Part shown: positions 22,504 through 36,205 of the stretch, piece after piece
How the letters are laid out: each line of letters opens with the position of its first letter
Position numbering within the stretch: the first letter of the stretch is position 1
From: Diabrotica undecimpunctata
Lineage: Eukaryota; Arthropoda; Insecta; Coleoptera; Chrysomelidae
Assembly (NCBI RefSeq): GCF_040954645.1
Contig: NC_092809.1
Location: 69,604,141 to 69,668,140 of the forward strand
Reading direction: 5' to 3'
DNA: 64,000 nucleotides
Notes under the pieces: generated by a model
Told to the model about the DNA's origin: nothing
Database searches by the model: none
What the model saw: only the letters and a program-made list of their open reading frames with translations
Made by a program: the position numbers and the translations under genes

Positions 22504-23757
22504 TAGTACTTTAACCTTACATTATGTATATAACACTGAACTTTGGTGCTAAACATAACTAAACAAAATATTAAAAAAAATTAAAGAATTAAGTTATGTA
22601 CCTTTATGTATCGTGTGGCTTACTTTGTGTCCGATGTTTTTAAAATGTTCAATGAAACCTTATTTTAAATGCATACAGATAGTAAATTTGAGTACATCAT
22701 ATCTGAAAACCAGTCAAATTGCACTGTACTTACACCATCTATGGGTTCCAATCACAAGTTTTCTTGCAGAGCTCTTGTTTAAATTTCATAATATTGTGTT
22801 ACATATATGTAACACTAGGATATTACCGGAAATCTGTTAGCCTTGGAAACAATTATAATCACTTAACTGACATTCTGCAATATCAGTTATGTTTATGAAC
22901 ATCACACTGATTAGTTCCAATCATTGGTATTTGACTGAGATTTTAAGCATTGTGCCTTAAAAATGACTTTTATTGTTAACAATTCGTCCAGAAGTAATCA
23001 TCGGGGGGTAAAAAAAACATTTATTTTTAACCATGAGGGACCCTTGCCCATAGTGTTTGCATTATCTAGAGTTCATATTAACGCAAATCTATATAATGAA
23101 ACCTTGAACAATCTCCATCAAGCAATAAGATAAAGAAGTCCAGTAAAGCTCTCGCGTAGTGCCATTTTTCTGCACGACAATGCTTGGCCTCAGGTTATCA
23201 AAGTACTGAATGGAACTATACAATGAAAGAAACAGATAATATTAAAGCATTCGTTTATTGCCTTGCGAATTTTATATTTAAAAATTTGTTAAAAAGTAAT
23301 CGTTTGCAGTCGGATGAAGAAGTACAAAATACCGTAAAAATATTCTTCAAGCAAAGGTGCTAACCTATGGTCTCTAAGACCGACAGCACCGAAATTTGCC
23401 GAAAACCTTTAATAATCTGTTTCATTTCAAAGGTGGTGCATCGCTTTCTGGCGTGTAATTTTAATAGAGTAATGTGATAGAAATACAAATTTTTTACAGC
23501 ATATTTTTCATGGCGATGGTAGATTATAAAATAAAACAAGAGAGAATTTAAATGCTAGGCTATATATAAAATATATTAAAACGAAAATTTTTATATATTT
23601 ATTTTACTTTGTTTGATTATTTTAATGTAGAAATAAATAACTTCTTTTTAATTTGTTTCTTTGTTTATTAATTTGCTTATTTTTAACATTTTGCTTATAG
23701 AGTAAAATAAAAGCATGTAACAATATGCGCATCAAAGTTCTTACATAAAATTTACAG
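22504..23757. other. AT-rich intergenic stretch
   Basis: No gene is supported. A short palindromic patch near 23370-23395 (GGTCTCTAAGACC) resembles the type of palindrome seen in piggyBac ends, but no element could be delimited. Confidence 0.35.
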
Positions 23758-24120
23758 TATCTCAAACAAAATTAGAGTTAGAACAGGTTAAGAATTTCAT
23801 TTACCTAGGAACTAACATAAATAAGAGCAGAAGAGACGACTGCGAGCTAGATGTAATACAAAAAGGAAATGGTTGGAGTTTTATACAAAATACTTACATC
23901 TAAAGATGCGTTGAGCTGAGTCAAAATACATATTAAACAGTTTTAAAACCAATACTCCTCTATGCAAGCGAAACCTAAGTGCTAAACCAAACACAAGAAG
24001 AAAAAAAAATAAATATATGGGAAAGGAAAATATTGAGAAGAATTTTTGGAGGTACTAAGGCTTGGAAGCAATATAGAAGAAGAATTAGTGTCTAGAATAT
24101 GTATCTACTCGAATGTCTGA
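23758..24120 (+). pseudogene. LINE copy 6: RT C-terminal fragment
   Basis: Translation gives VKNFIYLGTNINKSRRDD, later TVLKPILLYASET and INIWERKILRRIFGGTKAWK. This is the thumb/C-terminal region of an insect LINE (the YLG, PILLYGSE and WERKILRKIFG landmarks). Several stops and at least one frame change are present. Both ends are truncated. Confidence 0.65.
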
Positions 24121-25324
24121 AGACATAGGGATACCAAAATAACGTTATAACAGTCTATTGATACCAATTTATACACGGAAGGTTTGACAAATTATGCTTC
24201 TTTCGCCATTTATATATTCGCCGTTTCAATTAAAAGCCGTAACATAGCTCTTGCTTAAATCTGTAAATGTTTTAATAATTTTGTATAAGTATGTCACTCT
24301 GTGTAGCTACCACTAGGAGTGGAAAATAGCAGGACACGTTAGCTGACTTTGTGTATAGTAGTTTCTATCTACCCGACTGTTGAATACCAAAAAGATTAGG
24401 TTGAAGTAAATTAAATTTCAAATATCAAAATCGGTATACGTAAAAAAATGTATTTTTTCGGATTCCAAAAAATGTATTTCTTTACGACTTTGCTCCAAAA
24501 TCAGTTGTTTTAAAGATATAAGCAAGGAAAGTAAAACAAAATCTATGTTTTTAGTAATTTTTAAATATTTTTTTTATTAACGTTCTCGATCTATTTGAGA
24601 AGGCAGATAAGTCAATTATTATTACTGAAGTTAACACCTAATTATTTCTGCAAAAAGTCCGAATGCAACCTCTCGCATCCAAATTTAGTCGATTTTTTAC
24701 AGATTTTTTATTTTAAAATTTAAAACAACTTTTAACGGAGAAACAATTAATAGTGCTTTATAATCCTCAGGCCGAATCCCGTCGAAGAGGTAGGATTTGT
24801 TTTTGGGACAAGTAGCCACATTAATGAAGTCTTTATGACACAAAAAAGAATAATACGGTCTATCGTTGGTATCCCCCATAATAATAGTTGCAGAAAATAT
24901 TTTTAAAAATTCAAAATACTGCCTTTCGATTGTCTTCATATTCTTGATACCTCGAAAATTTTATAAACAATGAGCAAGTTCATAACTTAAATACTAGATA
25001 TAAATATACCACACGTGTCCCAATATGCAGGGGAAATATATATTTCAGGTCTCCTAGTATAAGGAGACAATGACTGTTTAATAGATACCAATGCATATAA
25101 AATTGGATAAGAGCTTGACAAGCTCTTTAGCAATAAATTTTAAGGAATTTTTGTCTAGACGTATTTTCAATTATTAAAGAATTTCTTCAATTTTCAATGT
25201 TTTTAAAAATTTGTTGTTAGTTTGTTGTGTATTTGTTTACTTGTTTGCTTAATTTAATTAACTGACCAATTCTATACAAACTATGTTCATCTAAAAGGAA
25301 ATAAAGTATGTATTTATTATTTAC
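24121..25324. other. AT-rich intergenic stretch
   Basis: I recognise nothing. An 80-codon minus-strand frame at 24697-24939 has no familiar motif. Confidence 0.35.
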
Positions 25325-25495
25325 CAATGACGAATGGAGGAGAACCGTGTGGTCAAAATAGCAAGAGAGGAGTCACCAATCCGGAGAATAAGTATCGGAA
25401 AACCGAGCAAAAGATGAAGTGACAACCTTTCATAGAGAAATTAATCCGCCAATGAACAAGCACAATTGATTATAAAGAGGAACACAAAGTAGGTA
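25325..25495 (+). pseudogene. LINE 3'-end fragment (family of copies 2 and 3)
   Basis: It encodes a worn version of the C-terminal block seen at about 8080-8170 (NRVVKIAREESPIRRISIGK, then PSKR). The match continues into the same 3' non-coding sequence (ATTAATCCGCCAATGAACAA at 25438-25457, also at about 8198-8217). Only the last 170 bp of the element is present. Confidence 0.7.
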
Positions 25496-25954
25496 ACGCA
25501 TAGACTTGTTGTGGTGTTGCATTATTTATTTTTAATTTTTCGGCTGTTTCACGTGAGATAATATGATTTGTTTTCACATTTATTTATTAATTCGTCTTTT
25601 TTTTGGAAATATTAGTAGGATCAATTTTGTACTTTCTTAATACTATGTTTCTTTTCTTAAACAAGTTATTCATTTTGGTGATATACTGTTTTTCTTTCAT
25701 GATATCTGTTTTTTTTTGTTTTATCTGCCTTTGGAATTAACAAGTTAGAGTTTTGGTTCAAAAAAGATATTTTTGTTAAATTTTTGTGGTTTAAGTTGGG
25801 TTTTGGTTTAAATAAGTGCAATTAATTCGTTGTTGTAGAAAAAGGAGACAAAATAGAGTGCGAAAACTGTTGAGGTATAGCACTATTAGAAGTAGTCTAT
25901 AAAAAACTTATAGCAAAAATTATTAGAAAACATTAATGAAATGTAATAACAAAG

Positions 25955-26603
25955 TGATAATAATTAACGGATAATACCAGAGAGGTTTTAGACCAGGAAG
26001 AAAATACAAATTAATAAGTATGTTAAAATTAATAAAAAATTAAAGGCTACGAAAAAACAAAATAAGAAAAAGAGATAGACAAAAGTTTAATGAAGGCAAG
26101 CAGAGCGATAGGGTCACTAAATTCAATATTAAAAGCAAAAAATGTGCCAAGATCAGCTAAATTGCGAGTCTACATAGAGACAGTAATCAGACCCACACTG
26201 ATGTATACCAGCGAAACGTTAATTATAAACTAGCAGGAAGAAAAGTAAGCAGAGATCTGGGAAAAAAATTTGCTCAGAAAAATAATCGAAGAAATAAAAA
26301 CGGCAAAGAGTATTTAGAAAAGATGAACAAATAAATAAATAATGAGAATGTATGGACAACCAATAATTATGGAGACGGCAAAAATAAGAGCCCAAAGAGC
26401 TAGACGGCTCGGTCACATTATACGAATGCCAGAGAACCGAAATGTTAAAACAATATTGAAGGAGGGAAAAATGAGAAAAAAGAACAGGACGTCCAAACAA
26501 GAAATAGTTGGAAGCAGTAAAGTAATACTTACTAAGTTAGAAATAACTGTGAAATATTGGAGAAAGAAATCAAGGGACCGAAAAAATGGAGGAAAATAAC
26601 TAA

Positions 26604-26606
<3 letters not shown>
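25955..26606 (+). pseudogene. LINE copy 8: RT remnant, internally deleted
   Basis: YQRGFRPGRK (about 25978) is an RT finger-region block. A jump then leads to the thumb region (a KASRAIGSLNSILKAKN-like stretch near 26092-26142, then RPTLMYTSETLI). The C-terminal frame 26342-26599 reads IRAQRARRLGHIIRMPENRN and TILKEGKMRKKN, the usual GH-x-x-RMPE landmark. The palm with YADD is missing. The copy ends directly in a (TA)n tract. Confidence 0.7.

Positions 26607-26677
<71 letters not shown>
26607..26677. repeat. (TA)n microsatellite at a LINE 3' end
   Basis: About 35 TA units begin seven bases after the stop codon of LINE copy 8, so the tract sits where that element's 3' tail would be. Confidence 0.9.
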
Positions 26678-26680
<3 letters not shown>

Positions 26681-26779
26681 CATTGGATTGGTACTAAAAG
26701 CCGACAGCATCAGGCAGGTATATAAATTACTATTCAAATCATACCACCTGTCAAAAATATAATACCGTACGTTGATGAC

Positions 26780-27420
26780 AACTTTTTACAAAAAAATCTA
26801 TAATATATAAAATTTTTCGTAACAACGGATATCCTAAACAAATTTTAACAAAACTGATTTACAGCATTAATTTCTATGACGGTCCCGTCCATGATTCTAA
26901 TAACAAATCAATCAAATATAAAAAAACTCTCCATTATTAATGGTCTAACTCATTCTGTCATATCCATATTCAAAAATGTTCCTAATATTAGTATAGCTAA
27001 ATATAATACCATTATAATACCATGAACAACAAACAACTTTTGTCAAAAATCAAAGAGCCAGTACCAACCTTATATAAAAGTAATGTTGTTTATGAAATAC
27101 CGTGTCTAGGATGTCAAAATAGCTACATTGGCCAAACGATCACAATCGCTAAAACAACGCATCACACAACATAAAAGTGATTTCCGTTTGGGCAAAAATA
27201 CTTGCGCAGTAGTTGAGCACTATGAAAACACTGGTCATATGCTAGACTATAACAAAGCTCACGTTTTGGCACAGACTGATAACTACAAAAGTAGATTATT
27301 TCTTGAGATGTATTACATTAACAAAAATAAAAATACTTTAAATTATAAAACGGACACTGGACAGTTAAGTAACATATATTGTAATATATTGAACAAAATT
27401 TATAAATATTCAAAATAGCC
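26780..27420 (+). pseudogene. Penelope-like element: RT end and GIY-YIG endonuclease
   Basis: The frame around 27040-27145 reads VVYEIPCLGCQNSYIGQT, the start of the GIY-YIG domain (Y-E-I-P-C...Y-I-G-Q-T). A frameshift near 27140 moves the rest to another frame, 27131-27418: LKQRITQHKSDFRLGKN, AVVEHYENTGHMLDY and LEMYYINKNKNTLNYKTDTG. This contains the conserved Arg, the ALAxHxxxxGHxxD-type block and the catalytic Glu (LFLEMYYI). Upstream (26800-27000) is a degenerate end of the RT region (NNGYPKQILTKLI). Penelope-like elements combine this endonuclease with a telomerase-like RT. This is a 5'-truncated dead copy. Penelope elements are also the known carriers of hammerhead ribozymes. Confidence 0.8.
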
Positions 27421-27572
27421 AACATTCACCTTAACCCTTTAATCGGCAAGATAGAAATAGCAGGTTTTGAGTTACAGGAATTTTGGTTTTAGGGTAATTT
27501 GGGTGTGGGAAAAACGAATCTAAGGTCTGTTTGGCGATATTGTGTGTGTGTTTCGTCGCCAGGCCAAAAAAT

Positions 27573-27597
27573 CATAGACCGTCTACAGACGGTCTTG
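27573..27597. repeat. Palindromic subterminal motif of pB-3
   Basis: AGACCGTCTACAGACGGTCT is a near-perfect palindrome about 140 bp inside the left end. Related copies lie inside and at the right end, pointing to transposase binding sites. Confidence 0.65.
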
Positions 27598-27699
27598 TCG
27601 TTCAGAAGGAAAATTTATGAAAACACCATAATTTATTAGTAGTACAAAAATAATGTTTTTATTAAAAAAAAAAGTTACAGGTAAATAAACAAAAATTAT

Positions 27700-28784
27700 C
27701 AAGATTTGGTGTGACACTGTGTGAAGCAATTTTTACCTTTCCTGTTACACAAATGAAGGTTGCACTTGGTGTAAAAGGAATGAGTGTCAGACTATACACA
27801 GTTTGCACGACTATTTCGATCCCCATTCAGGCCAATGATTTAATCCGTCGTATCTTACACTATCCACCTGATGAACAGCTCGTCTACTGATTGCAGAACT
27901 ACTAGTTGGCTGTGGAACGGACGAAGGACATTTTTCAGTTGTACCACACAGCTCTTTAGCCATTTTCAATCGAAATAGTTGCATTGTCATGTCTTTTTGT
28001 TTTTCACCACCGGAGACATTCCGATTTTTCTCGACATTTACATGTCGATAAAAAACGAAGGCATTGGTAATCGCCAATCGTCCAGTAGATGGTAAAAAAT
28101 TCTGGTGGCCCTGTCGATTGTTTTTATACGAAGTACATTTCGACCCATATATGAATCCATGAGGTCTACACCTCCCATGTGAGAGTTGTATTCTCGAATG
28201 ATTTGTGGACATCCAACCTCGATATATTTGTTAGTTTTCTTGTCATAACGTGCCACCTTAGACGGTTGAGTAACTGCTTGGGTTCTCAAGAAAGGTTTTA
28301 CACCAACATATGTCGAACAAAGTCTAACATTTTTAGTGTCTTTCCACAAAACTGTGCTCAGATCGACACCATAAGCTGATCCGCAATATTCGACGGAATA
28401 ACCTCTTGCTTCTCTTTTCAACCCTTTATTTCTAACCCCAATAGCCGCTTCAGAAGTGGAAGTTTGTGCAATAGGAACTGTAGTATCCGTCGAACTGAAT
28501 GAAGTACTATTGATATTCCGTGATAAGTTCGCAGATTGTACACTTGTAGCGATTGTAGCGGTTGAATCTATGTTTTGGATGCATTCAGTTATCATCTCAT
28601 CATCTTCAGGTGTTATTTCATCACACTCGTAATCCGGATCACTGTCTACGTCATCGACATCTTCTTCATCCGTAAACGATTCCATAATGTCTAGTATTTC
28701 TTCTTCACTCAGAGTAGATACATCGAATCCTTTTCCTGCCGCCCAGGCTCTCTTACATCCTTTTATAACACGTTTTCCCTCCAT
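27700..28784 (-). pseudogene. pB-3 transposase deletion derivative
   Basis: A 248-codon frame starts at ATG 28782-28784 and ends at 28038. The N-terminal part is acidic (SEEEILDIMESFTDEEDVDD). The middle of the transposase, with the first two catalytic Asps, is missing between about residues 112 and 120. The frame continues in phase with SVEYCGSAYGVDL, LWKDTKNVRLCSTYVG and YNSHMGGVDLMDSYMG (third Asp). At about 28070 a small insertion shifts the frame. The C-terminal part is readable at 27811-28090 (ITNAFVFYRHVNVEKNRN) and ends in a Cys/His tail (YTKCNLHLCNRKGKNCF, about 27725-27775). It has no catalytic centre, but it may keep DNA-binding regions. Confidence 0.8.
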
Positions 28785-29544
28785 TTTCTACATAAAAAAA
28801 ATAATAAACGCATGTTTAGTAGGTAAAATAAAGAACAAAAATACGCGTAATAATAAAAAGTAAGGAGAAAAATTTTGCAACTAAGCGACAAGACCGTCTG
28901 CAAACGGCCTTCACTAAATGCGCGGTATTTCAATTCCACTTCTTATTTCCTCCACACACAGTAGTAAATCAATAAATATACATAATAACTCCTTACCACA
29001 AAAATTTTCGTGTTTATTTCTCAACTAGAAAGCACTTTTTAAAATTCTTTGATATTTCCCGTACACACAAATAATTTTAACGTCTGATTCATACGATTGT
29101 CGCGACATAAATGCCAGCCGCTATAAATCAAATAAACCTACAACCTTCAAACTGGTACCGTTAGATTCGTATTTTCAGTACCTACAAATGGTTTTGTCGA
29201 TCAGCTCGATCACACCCATTATTGAAAAAATACTTAGGTTAGAGTAAAAAAGACCCTCTGCAGACGGTCTTGCCGATTAAAGGGTTAATAACAACTAACC
29301 TTAATAATTCATCAAAGAAATATCATTCTTCTAAAGTTTCTTTTATTGCTATATTTATTTTTACATTTGAAGTAATTTTAATTTTTTATCGTATTGCTGT
29401 AACGAACGTGATTAAGACAATTTAATCTTGACATTCAATATTTCAAATACTTCAAGGAAGCTATCAAATAAATAGCGAAATATTGACTATCTTAGAAAAA
29501 AGAAAGATTTTCATTAGAGACCACTTTACCCGACAATTCTAACG

Positions 29545-30764
<1,220 letters not shown>

Positions 30765-30836
<72 letters not shown>
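30765..30836. repeat. (TA)n tract, left part of a split microsatellite
   Basis: The tract runs directly into the TG of the gypsy-1 LTR. The same TA sequence resumes right after the other LTR at 39451-39475, so one tract was split by the insertion. Confidence 0.9.
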
Positions 30837-30840
<4 letters not shown>

Positions 30841-32313
30841 ATGATGTGTTGTTTGTTTGAATGATGAGCAATGAGTATTTTTAATAATATAATATATAGG
30901 GTTTTTATCGCGGTTCTCAAAGAATTAGTTTGTAAGTACTTTTTTAAATTATCTTTATTATAACTACTATGAAACACACATATATATCTACCTAGCCAAT
31001 GTAAATTTAAAATAAACTATCTTTAAATTTATATTCTTATAAAACTAATTAAATTCTATAGACAATGTAAAATTTAAACAAACTATCTTCAAAATTGAAA
31101 CTGTTATGACTCTAACTAAATTATATTAACAAAATTTTGTACCTTTCTTTCACTGAATGCCTAAATGAACTGTTTTCCACTATATAGATTCTAATCACTA
31201 CTGAATGTCTTCGTACTTCAGTTATCCTTGTTTTTTTGTGAAATTACTTTTTCCAATTATCAGCTTCAACCAATTTAAGATATAGTTTTCTTCACCAGCA
31301 TTTATACACCACCAACCAGACCAGCAAACAGCATTTATATTTATTCTTCTTTTCAATATACCAATATCCAATTATTATAAGTTGATTTATACTAATCTCC
31401 AACCATAATATAATTTAATTTCTTCCAATATACTTTTTTTAATCTTCAATAATTATTTGTGTATAATTATAAATGTGCATTAAATTATATGCATAATTTT
31501 TAATCTTCATTTAACTCACTATATTAGACAATTTGACTATTTGTACCTGATTCACTGACTCCAACTAACTTTCATATTTCTTACTAAACTTTTCTGACTG
31601 ACTTCTTGAAAATTCTGAACAATTTACTTTACTATTCACTAACTAAATGTGTCTCCTAACTTTCATAATGAACTGGCCTGACTTCTGACTAAAAACTGCC
31701 ATCTTGAATCCAAATCACGGGTATTTATATCTTTTTGGATATTCCAGAACCATCTGGTAAGAGATCATGTTCCATTCGTTCTATTAACTTCTATATAGAT
31801 GTTCTCGAAAAAAATATCTGTTCGATCCACCGCCATAATCATTATTCCAGAATGTTCGACCGTAAACAATGGTCACACTCTGCACTCTGGAGAATTCGTT
31901 AATGTTCCATTGATAATTTTGTTGACATTTAGGCTTTTCAGATCAGAATAAACATTCAAATTAGTAACTAACACTCTAATTTAATAAAATCCACAATTCA
32001 AACAATATATTATTATAACCCCACTTTATATTCGTAAATATTCTTAAACGTCACTTCAGAGTATGTGCATCTGTCAATCACTCACTGTATAGTTGGTTGC
32101 CTATGCACATGGCTCACTTATATATATTTACAACATTAAAATACAACTTTTTACAATTATTATATGCTAATTTATTAAAAATGCCCTCACATAAATATAT
32201 TTTTATTAAATTCTCTAGTATATAACTTCTTAAAATAATCAAATACTTTTTTATATCTAATATTATGTAGTATATAACTTATAAATTATTTTCTATAAAC
32301 CCCAATCGTCACA
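30837..32313 (-). repeat. Gypsy-1 3' LTR
   Basis: Copy of the 5' LTR with the same length. Sense-strand sequence just before it (ATTTTGGGGTAT, 32314-32325) is a weak polypurine tract. Confidence 0.9.
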
Positions 32314-32909
32314 ATACCCCAAAATAATATTTAAAATAAATAATTTACTTATTATTTTTTAAATATTAATTTTCTCATACCTTATTAAATTTAATAAATC
32401 AAAATTTTTTTTTTTTTATTTAAAATGTGTTAAATACATCCCTATTCGCTGTCTATGTCAAAGCAGAGAACAACGGAGCACAGTTCGGCTATTCTATGGT
32501 CAAACTGTCATGTCAAATGGGGCAATGGATGCGATATCAGAGAATAAAATATAACCTTAATTAAAAATATAATGGATATTGTGTTCTGTTTATTTATATA
32601 CAAAATCTAGGAATTATTTCCATTCAAAATAACTTTCATCAATATAAATTGGTAAGTTTTTCCACTTTATTATATTAGAAAGACATTTTTATAGCAATTA
32701 TAGTATCAATTTTGTGTCTAACCCCAAATTATGATTTTTAGGGTACAAATTAATTTCCATATATACAAAATTCAACAAGTATGATGTCAAATTGATTCAA
32801 AATAATGAAATCTACCATCTACCATTTAACAAATCAAGTCTATTGAATAAAATGGATATATCAGTAAGTTATTAGTGTTATTATATTTGTGTTAAAGGTA
32901 TAGAAAATA

Positions 32910-35900
32910 TTATTCAATCTCTTCATGATATTGAAAAATGTCGTTGATATGAAATATGCCTCTTAGTCTGTTCTCTGCATCTATTAACACATAACTATTT
33001 AGTCCATTCTGATTTTCAATTGTATATGGACCTTCAAACATTGGTTGTAATTTCTTACAACGGTTTTCTTTAACATTACTTTTTCTAAGTGAACGAATTA
33101 ACACTAGGTCTCCTTTTTGAAATGTGATTGGTTTTTTTATATTTCGATTTTGTCTTCTGATATATTTTTCAGCTTTTCTCCTAATTCGGTTATTCACTTT
33201 CTGCATTACTTGTTCTAACATATCCTGATTATATTCACTAATCCACTTTCTGTTTCCTATATGGCCAAACATTAAATATTCTGGTACTTCCTCTGTATTC
33301 AAATTATGTGTATTATTTAAAAAATACTCTACTTGTGGTATATGTTGCTGCCAAGTTTCTTGTTGATTTTGGCACAGTATCCTTAAATATTTTATAACTT
33401 CTTTAATATATCTTTCTGCAGGATTTGCCTGAGGATGTCTGATACTTGTAAAATGAATGTTGATTCCCTTTTTCTCACAAAATGCCCGAAATTTTTGGTT
33501 GTTAAAATATGTAGCATTATCTATTTATTATTTCTTCGAAAAATTTATTAATATATAATTTTAATGTTTTAACATTTGTTCTGGAGCAGGGATATAGTTT
33601 AATAAATTTTGTATATAAATCAACTATCACTAGTATATGCTTTTTCCTGTTGGACTGAGAACTAAATTTGAAATAAAATCCATGGAAACTGTATTTAGTT
33701 TTTCATATACAACATTAGATTTATATGTGTTCTGGTTTTTGAAATTCTTTTCTTTGTTTAGTTGACATATTGGGCATTGGGTAGTAATTTCCTTTGCTAT
33801 ACTTATGTCATTATTTGCAAAATAATTGTCCCTGAATAGCATCCATAGCTTTCTTGAACCAATATGCATATAATTGTTATGTAAATTTTTCAATATTTTC
33901 TTTGCTAAAGTTCTAGTTATTACATATACTTCTATGCCATTTATTATTTTATAATATACCCCATCTTTCCTAAGGACTTTTTGTTTTTCACTCAAATTGA
34001 TCTGATCTCTTATAATTTCTTCTTTAGAATATAATCCAGTACTTTCTACTAATTGATTTAATCCAATTTTTATTGTTCGCTGCCCTTTTTGTGGTGTATT
34101 TTCTAACCTTGATAAAGCATCTGCCACTATATTGGATTTTCCAGAAATGTATTTGATTTCAAAGCAGTATTCACTAAGTATTAGACTCCACCGATGTATT
34201 CTACTGTTTCCATATTTGTTATTTAATATAGACGTTAAAGCTTGGTGATCTGTTTCTATAGTAAATTCATTACCCAACAAATAAAATCTTAATTTTGTGA
34301 CACAGTGTATTATACTTGCTAGTTCTAATTCTGAAACTGAGTAACCCTTTTCATGTGGCTTTGTAATTCTTGAAATGAATTGTATTGGGTATTCGACCCC
34401 ATCATGTATTTGTAATAATACCCCTGATAATCTCTCTATTAATGCATCTGTTCTTAATATGAATGGCTGTGTGTAGTCAGGATAGTATATTTTCAAATTT
34501 GACAGAAAAATGTTTTTAATTTCTTGGAATGCTAGTTCTCTTCTCTGATCCCATCTCCATTTTACACCTTTTCTCAGTAGTTCAAGTAATGGAATTTCTT
34601 TTATACTTAGATCTGGTATCATCCTTTTATAATAATTAATTATTCCAATAAATCCTCTTAAAGTTCTTAAATTGTGTGGTGTTTTATATTCCTGAATGAC
34701 TTGTGTCCGTTCTGGATCCATTTCGATTCCCTTAGTATTAAGTTTATAACCTAAATATATGACTTCTTTTTGAAAAAATGTACATTTTTCTTGATTTATT
34801 TTTAGTCCAACTTTGTCTTATCTATTTATTATAATTTTTAGGTGTTTCTCATGATCTTCAGCCGTTTTAGAAAAAATTAATATATCATCAATGTAGTGAA
34901 TTACAAAATGTTCATATTGATCCAAAATATCATGAAGACATCTACATAGAGCACTGCAAGATGATTGAAGTCCAAATGGTACTACTTTGAATTGATATAC
35001 TACTCCATCTATCTGAAATCCTGTATACTGTCTACTTTTTCTTTCTAGAGGTATTAACCAGAAACTATGCTGTAAATCGATTTTAGTGAAAAATGACATT
35101 CCTGTAATTCTTCCTAATATTCCATCTTTACTCATTGGTGCTTCAAATTGCTTTTCAGTAATCTTGTTAATATTCCTTGCATCCAAACATAACCTGATTT
35201 CACCTGATCTTTTTCGTACTACTACTATGGGGTTAATAAAACGTGTGTCTGCCTTCTCAATGATCCCATCTTCTAACATATTATTAATTGTTTTGTTTAC
35301 TTCTTCTCTGTATTTATATGGTATTGGGTATGATTTTGTTTTAAAATCTTTTTCTTCTTTAACTTTTATACTATGGATATAATTTTGTGCAATTCTATTT
35401 TCTTTATTGACAAGTCCCTTGTGTTGCTGCAATATGGAAATGACTATTGATTTATATTCTTCAGGGCAATTTAAAACTTTCATCATATCTTCTTCTTTAC
35501 AAATCACATTATTCTTCAATATGTACTCATTATTCCTTGCTTCCAATTTTACGCACTCCGCCTCGTAGGCATCCATCTGCTTAAAATTTCCATTCCTTAA
35601 ATATTCACTACAATAATTATTCTTTACATTCTTTTGGGACATTTCCCTATCATCAAAATACATTTCTTCTTCATAAACATCATTATTTTCTTTTAATAAT
35701 ATCCTATCAACTCTTATTCCTTCTTCTACCTCATCTTTCTGCATAAATTTAATTATTTGCCCTTCCAAAGTTACCATTTTTTCTTCAAAATCTATCTTTA
35801 CTTTCTTCTTTTCCAATTCATCATTTCCCATTAATATATCAACACATAAATCCTTGACAATAAATCCTTGCATATTAATTTCTTTATTAAGAATATTAAT

Positions 35901-36189
35901 TTTAAAATTGGCTAGTTTATCAATTTCACCCAACTTCTTATTATTTGCACCAATAATTTTAATTTTTGGAATCTTTATTATATCTGATAGTTTTAATGTA
36001 TTAAAAATAAAATTCTCCGAGACTAATGTACTTTCTGAACCAGTATCTATCATAATTTAATCATTTTATTTTTGGCCAAAGCATTTATATAAATTAAATT
36101 AATAGATTCAATAATTTTCTCTTCATCTAAAGAAATAAATTCAGAAGGTTTTTCATAATAGCAATGGCCTAACTTGTAATTCAGAAAGT
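32910..36189 (-). pseudogene. Gypsy-1 pol: protease, RT, RNase H, integrase, with lesions
   Basis: Protease: MIDTGSESTLV (36053) with the DTG triad. RT: ARNINKITEKQFEAPM, KIDLQHSFWLIPL and HYIDDILIF (YIDD at 34884-34895). TAA at 34818-34820 interrupts the RT; the same frame continues from 34817. RNase H, about residues 75-195 of the next segment: LRTDALIE, YSVSELELASI and IETDHQALTSI. The zinc-binding HHCC of integrase is HNNYMHIG...CPICQ (about 33760-33840). The integrase core has VDLYTKF, then DNATYFNN and ERYIKE in a shifted frame. A one-base loss in an A-run (33641-33645) and a short deletion near 33525 break it. The C-terminal tail is open (33302-32910) and ends FHINDIFQYHEEIE. A one-base loss near 36054 separates the protease from the upstream frame. 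Confidence 0.88.
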
Positions 36190-36198
36190 TTACTGCAC

Positions 36199-36205
36199 AA
36201 AATTT
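36199..36205 (-). promoter_or_regulatory. Possible -1 frameshift site between gag and pol
   Basis: In the gag frame the heptamer A AAT TTT lies three codons before the gag stop. Shifting back one base there opens a frame that continues through the stop (CAVNFLNYKLGHCYYEKPSE) toward the protease. The heptamer fits the X XXY YYZ rule. The related gypsy-2 has gag and protease in a single frame, so this could instead be a mutation. Confidence 0.4.

Larger units (their letters stand above)
27431..29288 (-). mobile_element. piggyBac-type element pB-3, internally deleted, perfect ends
   Basis: TTAA at 27431-27434 and 29285-29288 flank inverted ends that agree for at least 17 bp (CCCTTTAATCGGCAAGA). 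A self-complementary motif of the form AGACCGTCTxCAGACGGTCTT recurs: 27573-27596 (complete), 28890-28910 (one arm altered) and 29250-29272 (adjoining the right TIR). The 1.86-kb body encodes one minus-strand frame made of the N- and C-terminal parts of a piggyBac transposase. Perfect TIRs and a clean TTAA duplication suggest it moved after, or with, its internal deletion. Confidence 0.9.

Noticed and set aside
32314..32905. Possible env gene of gypsy-1
   Set aside because: No open frame of useful length, signal peptide or membrane segment lies between pol and the 3' LTR.
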